A stretch of 7,917 bases of DNA, from the NCBI GenBank assembly GCA_030599175.1, contig JAUVON010000114.1:1-7917 (forward strand), given 5' to 3'. Positions 1 to 5,309 of the stretch are shown one piece after another. The stretch is from Desulfobulbaceae bacterium. GTDB taxonomy: Bacteria > Desulfobacterota > Desulfobulbia > Desulfobulbales > Desulfocapsaceae. The first letter of the stretch is position 1. The number at the start of each line of letters is the position of its first letter. The notes below the pieces were generated by a model that searched no databases, was not told where the DNA came from, and was given only the letters and a program-made list of their open reading frames with translations. The translations under genes and the position numbers were made by a program.

Positions 1-60
1 ATCGATACAGATAGAAATTTGCCTGTAGTAGTATCCTTTGGTAACGTGATTGTGAAGTGA
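1..60 (+). CDS. possible 3' end of a plus-strand gene (19 codons)
   Basis: Frame 1 is open from the first base to a TGA at 58-60 and reads IDTDRNLPVVVSFGNVIVK, a protein-like composition with a beta-strand-like VVVSF segment. The gene would continue left of the window and converge on the spermidine-synthase-like gene. Nineteen codons without a stop is weak evidence, and no family is recognisable. An A-run at about 65-73 follows the stop, but no terminator hairpin is evident. Confidence 0.22.
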   Translation: MDTDRNLPVVVSFGNVIVK

Positions 61-495
61 AGCAAAAAAAAAGGGAAATACGGCCTGAAAAGATGGTAAA
101 AGCATATCACCCCAGCCTTCTCTTATATATTCAGTAGGGGTATTTAAACCGTCTCTTCCTCCTCACCCCACTCTCCACTAACACCAGCCACCATATCAGC
201 AGGAGCACAGTTTATTTAGGGCTAGGTAGCGGTGAAATATTTTCGATTTTGTGATAAAAACTGGTCTATACTACATTATCTGGAAACATCTCGGGTTTCA
301 AACTATGTTTTTCCTGTCAGGCTAATCTTGATTTTCTAAAGGTCAAAAAGAGGTTTTATGTTGCTAGGTTTTAGGGGTGACTTCTTAATTACATGTACAG
401 TAGAAATCTCTCGTTGTATCAGTAAACGAGTTATTAGGATTGGCAGGGCGAAGATCAATCTCTTTCAATAATGTTTGGACTGTTTTTGAAACTGA
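61..495. other. non-coding stretch between convergent gene ends
   Basis: No convincing gene was found on either strand; open stretches are short and lack ribosome binding sites. The only structure seen is a small inverted repeat, CTCGTT (410-415) and AACGAG (425-430), with a 9-nt loop, about 65 nt beyond the stop of the minus-strand gene that ends at 496. It lacks a downstream T-run in either direction, so it is at best a weak terminator or mRNA-end structure. Confidence 0.5.
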
Positions 496-2913
496 TTAGA
501 CTAGTCGTTTAACTTCTCCTTCTTGTGACATGGTAGCTGAAAGTGCTGCCACCCCGTACGCTGCAATGGATACGAACATGACCGCTGAAAACCCAAATTC
601 AACCGCTACAATAACGGCCAGCCCGGTGCTCACCACCGAGACGCAGCCATTAATACCCCAGGCCCAGGCAGCCTGACTTTTACTGTAACTGGCCAGCCGC
701 TTCAGTCCAAGGGGGAACGGCATCCCCATAAGCAAGGCAGGAGGGGCAATTAACAATAAGAAAAATAGTGTTTTCCAAACTATTGGCAAGGTGATGCTTA
801 GATGTAACAGCGGTGATAGGATAAAAAGATAAAGGAGAAGGATAAAGCTCACCAGAGCTGCAGCCAAACCATGATTTGCATTGAATGGTAACAAGCGCTC
901 GGAAAGGATGCTGCCAAAACCGGAAAAAATCAACAGGCTGCTGATTCCGGCAGCAGCGGCAAATATGGGGTGACCAAAATAAAGGACCAACTCATGAATC
1001 AGCATGATTTCAAAAAACATGTAACCAAGTCCCAATCCACCGAAAAAAGGAAAGCTCCATTTCTTCAATCTACTACGCCCAGGCAGGCCCATATGAAAGA
1101 GGGGAAGAAGGATGAGAAGAACTGCTGCCAGGATCATCTGGCCCAAACTGACCAGAACGATAAGGTAACCCAGCTCAAGATAAGGAACGGCTCGCTCACC
1201 GAAAAGCCTGACAAGATGGGGGATGGACTGCCAGCGCAGAAACTGGGAAAAGAAGGGACGGTTATCACTCACCGGGTAGAGGTTGAAATCATAGCTGCGG
1301 ATCAGTTCTCTGCGGCTACTTACTAAAAAGAGGCCATCAAGATTATCAAAGAAACTGGGATCTGCCGGAGTGTGATATCGGTTCCGATCCTGCGCCTTAA
1401 TTCCTGGCAACAAGACAAGGTCAAACTGCAGTCGTTTGCAAAAATCTCGGATTTGCATGATGTCGCCCTTACTGAATGGTGAACGTTTCAGGATAAAGCT
1501 TATCATGTTCCAGCTCCCCACTGCCACCAAATGACGCCGAGAATCCACACCTGCCTCTTCCAGAGTTACAGCAATGGTTGCTGTCAGGCGCAGGGAATTG
1601 CGGGCAGGAGAGTCAAGCCAGGTAGAAACCAGTACAATACCATCTGGAGAGAGGTGGTTCCACAATTCAAGGAAGGCCTCTTTAGTAAAAAGATACTGTT
1701 CATCCAGGGCAAAGAGGCCCGAGGCGCCGCCAAAACTTCCTACAATTGGAAGGATAATCAGGTCGTATCGTTCCCGGTCAAGGGCAAGCCAGGTACGTGG
1801 TGCGAGAGAAGAATAATGTACCAGAGGATGACCTGGAGGATCGCCCCCATTCAGGCCATTGAGACTGGCAACAATTGTTATAGCCTTTTGATGAGGCTCC
1901 ACGGCCATGACCTTCTTTGCACCGTTCTTCAGGGCCTGGATGATATCCGTACCAGTCCCGGCTGGGATGACAAGAACCCGATTTTGTTCAGCTATGGCAT
2001 AGGGCAGAGCGGTGGTGCTTGCTTCCTGGGAGGATAGTTTTCTACTGTTCACTGCACCAAACCAATCCCCATTACTAAAAACTGCAGCGCTGAGCGGCTC
2101 CACCTCGCCCTCATAAACCAGACTGAGTCCGGGTGCGTAACGCAGAGATGGTGCTGTTACCAACTGTACCAGCCCAAAGGGGCTTGGCTCACTGGCTACG
2201 ATTTCAGCACCTGGCAGGTCCAGGGTACGCGAGATGTCCTTATACTGCGAAGGATGGATTTGCGGTGGGTGACATGCAACAAGTATGATAATTGCCAGGG
2301 TGACCCCACCTCCAGTAAGGAGACTAAGACGTCTGGAACTGGATATAAGAAGGAGACCGGAAGCCCATGGAAGCAAGGCAGTCAACGCTGGGAGCTGTTG
2401 CGGAAAGAGGAAATACATACACAAAACCACACCTGCCCCTCCAACGCCTGATCCCACCAGATTAGCACAGTAGAGGCTACTGATCCGGCTGCTAAAACCG
2501 ATAAAGACCAAACCTAGAGGCAGAGCACCCAGGAAAAAAACCAGCAGATAGATAGTCTGATTCAACAGCAGCAGTGCCACCTGACCTGGTTCGACAAAGA
2601 GTAGGCAGATATCAAAGCGGCCACTCAGTTCCTGAGAAATGGGCAAAGCCAGGGCCATAGTGATGGCGCAGGCAAACATCAAAGCAGGCAGAAGCCATTC
2701 CAGGTGGCGCAGCAGAATCGTACGGCAAAGGGCGATGAGGGTTCCACTGGCACCAAAACCGAGCAGGGCGACCGAAATTATCAGGTAGGCAAAATGATGC
2801 CACTGCACAAGAGCCAGGAGCTGCATCTGCTCAAGCTGAAAAGCGATCAAAGCTGCAGAGAGCAGGGCAAGGGCCAGGTGAAATCGCAGAGTTGGAATAT
2901 CCTCTCTGTTCAC
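496..2913 (-). CDS. polytopic membrane protein with a spermidine-synthase-like Rossmann domain, function unknown
   Basis: This 805-residue protein has a membrane block at about residues 10-215 (roughly seven helices), a soluble part at about 215-575, and a second membrane block at about 580-795 (six or seven helices). The soluble part carries a SAM/spermidine-synthase-like nucleotide-binding motif (VLVIPAGTGTD, 313-323), an acidic residue after strand 2 (E339), YDLIILP (383-389), and a P-x-S-D-N-R-P-F-F segment near 547-555. The C-terminal block has GYMFFEIMLIHELVLYFGHP (630-649) and MGMPFPLG (729-736), typical of large bacterial spermidine-synthase-like membrane proteins of unknown role. True aminopropyltransferases have GGGDG and an Asp-rich VDSTDP-type motif; here these are IPAGTG and ILPIVG, so polyamine synthesis is unlikely. 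The start is GTG, with AGGAG six bases upstream (2920-2924). It overlaps the end of pcm by GTGA, indicating translational coupling. Family assignment is firm; function is unknown. Confidence 0.9.
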   Translation of the reverse strand: MNREDIPTLRFHLALALLSAALIAFQLEQMQLLALVQWHHFAYLIISVALLGFGASGTLIALCRTILLRHLEWLLPALMFACAITMALALPISQELSGRFDICLLFVEPGQVALLLLNQTIYLLVFFLGALPLGLVFIGFSSRISSLYCANLVGSGVGGAGVVLCMYFLFPQQLPALTALLPWASGLLLISSSRRLSLLTGGGVTLAIIILVACHPPQIHPSQYKDISRTLDLPGAEIVASEPSPFGLVQLVTAPSLRYAPGLSLVYEGEVEPLSAAVFSNGDWFGAVNSRKLSSQEASTTALPYAIAEQNRVLVIPAGTGTDIIQALKNGAKKVMAVEPHQKAITIVASLNGLNGGDPPGHPLVHYSSLAPRTWLALDRERYDLIILPIVGSFGGASGLFALDEQYLFTKEAFLELWNHLSPDGIVLVSTWLDSPARNSLRLTATIAVTLEEAGVDSRRHLVAVGSWNMISFILKRSPFSKGDIMQIRDFCKRLQFDLVLLPGIKAQDRNRYHTPADPSFFDNLDGLFLVSSRRELIRSYDFNLYPVSDNRPFFSQFLRWQSIPHLVRLFGERAVPYLELGYLIVLVSLGQMILAAVLLILLPLFHMGLPGRSRLKKWSFPFFGGLGLGYMFFEIMLIHELVLYFGHPIFAAAAGISSLLIFSGFGSILSERLLPFNANHGLAAALVSFILLLYLFILSPLLHLSITLPIVWKTLFFLLLIAPPALLMGMPFPLGLKRLASYSKSQAAWAWGINGCVSVVSTGLAVIVAVEFGFSAVMFVSIAAYGVAALSATMSQEGEVKRLV

Positions 2914-3701
2914 TGTGATCTCCTGAAAGGTACAAAACGCACTAGCATCAGGCTGCGGGTGGTGATCTTTCCCTCTTTTTTCTCCACCATCATGAGGTGC
3001 TGGACATTAAAGGGTGAACCCACCGGGATGATCATCCGTCCTCCCTCTTTCAGCTGCTTCAAAAGAGGAGGCGGAATAAATTCCGCAGCTGCGGTGACCA
3101 TAATCGCATCAAAAGGTGCTGCCTTGGGCCAGCCATGATAGCCATCCCCCTGCCTGACATTGACACTACCACAGCCCATTTCTTTCAATCTCTCAGCGGC
3201 AGTGTCTGCCAGTTCAGGGACAATTTCCATGGTATATACCCGTTCAGTCAGTTCAGCCAGAACTGCCGCCTGATACCCTGAGCCGGTACCGATCTCAAGA
3301 ACCTTATCTTGCTGTTTTATATGTAATATCTCAGTCATGTAAGCGACGATGTACGGTTGGGAGATAGTCTGGCCATGACCTATGGGAAGTGGACCATCTA
3401 TATAGGCAAGTTGTCGAAGATGAGAGGAAACAAAAAGATGGCGGGGAACAGTGGCCATGGCACGAAGTACCAAGGGATTACTGATACCACGTGATTTAAG
3501 CTGGCTGGCAACCATTTTCCGGCGTTTCAACTGAGAATCAAGTGGTCTTTCAGCGGCTATTGCAGGGGGCAACCAAACGGCAGGCAGGTTTCCGGCAAAG
3601 AATATGCAAGCTAACAGTACTATGAGCAGTCGTAATGCAACAGACGATCTCCTTATTGTGCAAATCCGTTCAGTCATACTGTATCTGATTGCTCGCAACA
3701 T
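2910..3701 (-). CDS. pcm: protein-L-isoaspartate O-methyltransferase with an N-terminal export signal
   Basis: PIMT transfers a methyl group from S-adenosylmethionine to isoaspartyl residues in damaged proteins, starting their repair. The 263-aa product has all family landmarks: VPRHLFV (85-91), AY-DGPLPIGHGQTISQPY (99-117), SAM motif I VLEIGTGSGYQ (134-144), GDG (185-187), FDAIMVTAA (197-205) and IIPVG (224-228). The canonical enzyme aligns from about M63; the first 62 residues are extra. They contain basic residues (R17, R18), a hydrophobic core (about 21-37) and AIAA before E51, reading as a signal peptide or N-in membrane anchor that places the catalytic domain outside the cytoplasm. The start is well supported: GGAGGTGA (3709-3716) lies 7 nt upstream. 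M9 and M63 have no comparable ribosome site. It is the first gene of a two-gene operon with the membrane spermidine-synthase-like protein. An extracytoplasmic PIMT is odd because SAM is made in the cytoplasm. Confidence 0.94.
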   Translation of the reverse strand: MLRAIRYSMTERICTIRRSSVALRLLIVLLACIFFAGNLPAVWLPPAIAAERPLDSQLKRRKMVASQLKSRGISNPLVLRAMATVPRHLFVSSHLRQLAYIDGPLPIGHGQTISQPYIVAYMTEILHIKQQDKVLEIGTGSGYQAAVLAELTERVYTMEIVPELADTAAERLKEMGCGSVNVRQGDGYHGWPKAAPFDAIMVTAAAEFIPPPLLKQLKEGGRMIIPVGSPFNVQHLMMVEKKEGKITTRSLMLVRFVPFRRSQ

Positions 3702-3733
3702 CTCCCAATCACCTCCAGCACGGTCGCTACAAT

Positions 3734-3788
3734 TGATGCTATCATCCCTATGTGCGTATTATACTCTTCTTTAGCATCATGGTTACAA
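3734..3788 (-). promoter_or_regulatory. pcm promoter flanked by an inverted repeat
   Basis: On the minus strand a perfect TATAAT (plus 3758-3763) lies about 57 bases before the pcm start. A possible -35, TTGTAA (plus 3783-3788), is at a rather long 19-bp spacing. An 8-bp perfect inverted repeat brackets the -10: TGATGCTA at 3734-3741 and TAGCATCA at 3772-3779. The arms fall downstream of the start site and between -10 and -35, where a repressor or looping regulator could bind. The regulator is unknown. Confidence 0.5.
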
Positions 3789-4298
3789 AAATATGATGAA
3801 AGGAAAATCATGCAACAGCGGTAAGCGGAGAGCGACGCTTATTCCTGGGTATTATCAGCTGGTTGTATGAAAAACGGTCTTTGGGGGGAGAATCGGGTAT
3901 TTAGATAAAGAACAGTATAGTAGTGCCGAGAAGCAGGGTAAGGAGGATCACCAAGGTCAAGACGCATAATGTCAGCGATTTATCATTGAACTTAACATTG
4001 CCAAAACGAAGATGATCAATGTTGCTGCATGCTAAAATGAAAGGTGTTTCCTGTATCTCTATGGTTACCTGTCAGCAAATCGTCCTGTCGTGATCAATCA
4101 GTAGCTTCACAAGAATAACTTCAAGTTTTGATTTTTCTCTCTCTGGTTGACCTTACCACTGGCAATCCAATTTGACTTCAATGCCCCGCATGTCATAGAC
4201 TGACATAAGATTGTAGCAGAACTTTTTACTGGCAATCTTAGCTTTTTTATATGGAGTGGCGGCTTGGCTGTTTCCTGACAATCAATAATCAAAGATGT
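3789..4298. other. gene-poor stretch with a possibly decayed minus-strand reading frame
   Basis: No intact gene is supported. One minus-strand frame from 4260 down to 3901 reads as three open pieces separated by a TAA and a TGA. The last piece (4071 to 3901) ends in a hydrophobic, membrane-like tail (LTLVILLTLLLGTTILFFI) before TAA, but has no usable start codon or ribosome site. This may be an old coding remnant or chance. A 6-bp inverted repeat, TAAGCG (3822-3827) and CGCTTA (3836-3841), lies just upstream of the pcm promoter; it has no T-run and is unassigned. A 61-codon TTG-started frame at 4107-4292 has no support. Confidence 0.35.
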
Positions 4299-4490
4299 TT
4301 ATGCGTTAATCCAACCACCTCCACCAACCTCACCTATCATTTCAATAATTTGTTCGGCACGTTCCTTGTCTGAACATGGAATGTGTAATTTGCTTTCATC
4401 CGCACCCTTAATAATTAGGATAAATCCACCTTCTTTTGTTTCCTCAATTTTCATACCACTGATATCTTTAGGAACAAAGTATTCTGCCAT
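4299..4490 (-). CDS. small acidic hypothetical protein, 63 aa
   Basis: The family is not recognised. It starts at ATG with AAGGA (4499-4503 on plus) 8 nt upstream and sits behind a good promoter, so translation is plausible. Residues 1-32 look like beta structure (MKIEETKEGG then FILIIKG). Residues 33-54 include a PCS turn with a single Cys (C39) and an amphipathic helix (SDKERAEQIIEMIGEV). The tail is glycine-rich and ends GGGGWINA. There is no signal peptide or membrane segment, so it is likely a cytoplasmic one-domain protein. It stands alone in an AT-rich intergenic region, on the same strand as trpR but about 480 bp away with its own promoter. The structured leader in front suggests post-transcriptional control. 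Confidence 0.6.
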   Translation of the reverse strand: MAEYFVPKDISGMKIEETKEGGFILIIKGADESKLHIPCSDKERAEQIIEMIGEVGGGGWINA

Positions 4491-4636
4491 TTGAATTTTC
4501 CTTTATATAACAAATTGGTATCCGGTTTCCAAATATCATTACGGTAAAGACATTTTGACACTGTTTCTCACAAGTGTCAGCCAGTTTCTAACCAGATATC
4601 ATTTGTATTTCGTGTGGTATCTGAAAACTGGATATC
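4491..4636 (-). promoter_or_regulatory. structured leader with alternative pairing upstream of the 63-aa gene
   Basis: Three related ~20-bp blocks lie here: 4518-4538, 4581-4600 and 4616-4636. In the minus-strand transcript, the first block (4636-4616) can pair with the second (CCAGTTT/AAACTGG plus CAGATA/TATCTG, 13 bp with an internal loop). It can also pair with the third (18 of 21 positions, two of them G-U). These pairings exclude each other. When free, the third block folds alone as TATTTGG-AAA-CCGGATA. A perfect 7-bp stem, TGACACT (4556-4562) and AGTGTCA (4573-4579), sits between. The ribosome site follows about 13 nt after the third block. This resembles a riboregulator or attenuator, but no known riboswitch class is recognised, and the blocks could instead be repeated protein-binding sites. 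Confidence 0.4.
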
Positions 4637-4639
4637 TCC

Positions 4640-4669
4640 TTTATACAATCATTTTAATTCCAGTGGCAA
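4640..4669 (-). promoter_or_regulatory. promoter for the structured leader and 63-aa gene
   Basis: On the minus strand, TTGCCA (plus 4664-4669) and TATAAA (plus 4640-4645) are separated by 18 bp. Each hexamer matches the sigma-70 consensus at five of six positions. Transcription would start near 4633, at the first of the repeated blocks, giving a leader of about 140 nt. Confidence 0.5.
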
Positions 4670-4708
4670 GCTCAATCACTTGAGAAAATCTGTGATTTGA
4701 TCTTCTTC

Positions 4709-4903
4709 CTAAACACTTTCAAAAAGAAGATAATTCTGAATCTCTTTTATTGATGGTCTGGAAGCATCAATAATTTCAAATGCTCCATTTGCCGCCAGGT
4801 TTCTGGAAATATAATTGAATTTTAATAAGTGCCAGAATACTCCTTTTGGGGTAAGTTTTTAAGACATGATAAAGTTAAAACTAAGTGGAAATATATTGAC
4901 CAT
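4709..4903 (-). pseudogene. possible decayed short gene with one internal stop
   Basis: A minus-strand frame starts at ATG 4903 (VNIFPLSFNFIMS), meets TAA at 4859-4861, then stays open for 49 codons to TAG at 4709. The second part has a protein-like composition, for example LTPKGVFWHLLKFNYISRNL followed by a segment with FEIIDASRP and an amphipathic IKEIQNYLLF tail. An AGGAG lies just after the internal stop but is not followed by ATG, GTG or TTG at proper spacing. No family is recognised. It may be a broken fragment or a chance open stretch in AT-rich DNA. Confidence 0.22.
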
Positions 4904-4920
4904 TAAGATCTACAAGAAGA

Positions 4921-4938
4921 GTCAAGGGCAGACCTGAC
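4921..4938 (-). other. REP-like imperfect hairpin downstream of trpR
   Basis: GTCAAGG (4921-4927) and CCTGAC (4933-4938) form a stem with one bulged A and a 5-nt GCAGA loop, about 35 nt past the trpR stop. The core resembles the GACCTGACCC-type short palindromes seen as dispersed repeats in many genomes; that link is from memory and uncertain. It lacks the T-run of an intrinsic terminator, but could mark the end of the trpR transcript. Confidence 0.3.
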
Positions 4939-4972
4939 CCTTTCATTTTAATTTTTAAATTGATTGCCTCAT

Positions 4973-5230
4973 CTAGTCGTCATCATTTTTTTCACTGGTT
5001 ATCCTTTCCTTCATTGCTTTCAACGCATTAGACCCTCTCGTCACTGTGGCAATTCCCACTCCGAGAATATTTGCAATTTTTCTCTGCGGCACCCCATCTT
5101 CCAACATCTGGAAAATTTTAAGACGTTTACTTAGTTCCGCAACCTCACTTGACGTGAGTAAACGCAATAGAACTTTTTCCATCTCTTCTGGATTTTTCTG
5201 GGCGAGCAAATGATTGACTAAATCTTTCAT
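4973..5230 (-). CDS. trpR: tryptophan repressor TrpR, compact form
   Basis: TrpR binds L-tryptophan and then represses operators in tryptophan synthesis and uptake genes; it is a cytoplasmic dimer. The 85-aa product matches the TrpR helix-turn-helix core: MLEDGVPQRKIANILGVGIA (42-61), then TVTRGSNALKA (62-72), nearly the same as E. coli ITRGSNSLKA. Ligand-contact residues correspond: T26 to E. coli T44, R36 to R54, R65 to R84, G66 to G85. Differences are A69 in place of S88, one residue fewer in the turn before Q49, about 18 residues missing at the N-terminus, and a short acidic tail (KNDDD) instead of the last helix. This RGSN signature distinguishes it from the related YerC family, as I recall that family. 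No clear Shine-Dalgarno precedes the ATG, and the predicted leader is only about 22 nt. It is divergent from the transporter operon, with a TrpR-type operator between them, implying autoregulation and control of transport. Confidence 0.92.
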   Translation of the reverse strand: MKDLVNHLLAQKNPEEMEKVLLRLLTSSEVAELSKRLKIFQMLEDGVPQRKIANILGVGIATVTRGSNALKAMKERITSEKNDDD

Positions 5231-5249
5231 ATTAAGTAGGTTTGTAATT

Positions 5250-5278
5250 TTGTACTAGTACAATAGTACATTTTTCAT
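5250..5278 (+). promoter_or_regulatory. weak candidate promoter for the transporter operon
   Basis: TTGTAC (5250-5255) and TTTCAT (5273-5278) are 17 bp apart, with the operator almost filling the space between them. The -10 is only four of six matches. An alternative is TACAAT (5259-5264) as -10, with no good -35. Either placement puts the operator over the promoter. Confidence 0.35.
5251..5270. promoter_or_regulatory. TrpR operator (trp box)
   Basis: TGTACTAGTACAATAGTACA has perfect 7-bp arms (TGTACTA / TAGTACA) around a 6-bp centre. The inner 18 bp match the high-affinity E. coli TrpR consensus (GTACTAGTTAACTAGTAC) at every arm position and with the same spacing of GTACT and AGTAC; only the middle four bases differ. 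A nested 10-bp palindrome, GTACTAGTAC (5252-5261), gives a third half-site that could support tandem dimer binding. It lies 20 bp before the trpR ATG and 39 bp before the binding-protein ATG, so one operator could serve both directions. Confidence 0.85.
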
Positions 5279-5287
5279 TTTTGTCAA
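5260..5287 (-). promoter_or_regulatory. trpR promoter overlapping the operator
   Basis: On the minus strand there is a perfect -35, TTGACA (plus 5282-5287), a 16-bp spacer and TATTGT as -10 (plus 5260-5265). The -10 lies inside the operator, so bound TrpR would block RNA polymerase. Start of transcription is predicted near 5253. Confidence 0.6.
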
Positions 5288-5309
5288 TTAAATCAAGGAG
5301 AACAAGTCT

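Noticed and set aside
65..73. A-run as terminator or slippery site
   Set aside because: There is no adjoining stem and no coding frame through it; it is a plain homopolymer.
1531..2037. 168-codon plus-strand open frame
   Set aside because: It lies antisense inside the spermidine-synthase-like gene, has a composition typical of a shadow frame, and has no ribosome site. The frame at 970-1326 was rejected for the same reason.
3600..3640. Lipobox-like LLAC in the Pcm signal region (and LLAC in the binding-protein signal)
   Set aside because: Leu at -2 is unusual and each Cys sits inside the hydrophobic core, with more hydrophobic residues following. AIAA in Pcm and VLAA in the binding protein are better type I cleavage sites.
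4107..4292. 61-codon minus-strand frame starting at TTG just after the 63-aa gene
   Set aside because: It has a rare start codon, no Shine-Dalgarno and no recognisable domain, and it overlaps another, equally open frame.
4299..4330. Gly-rich C-terminus (GEVGGGGWINA) of the 63-aa protein as a RiPP leader/core with double-glycine cleavage
   Set aside because: The core would be only a few residues, and no maturase, peptidase or exporter gene is nearby.
4938..4950. TlpA-like peptide (GLPLTLLVDLNG) read from ATG near 4945 on the minus strand
   Set aside because: It is only about 20 codons before a stop, and its first part is the palindromic hairpin. Resemblance to thioredoxin-fold proteins is most likely chance.
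2914..5309. CRISPR array, tRNA, insertion sequence or attachment site in the gene-poor region
   Set aside because: There are no regularly spaced identical repeats, no cloverleaf pattern, no transposase motif and no paired terminal repeats with target duplication. The repeat blocks at 4518-4636 are too few and too irregular for CRISPR.
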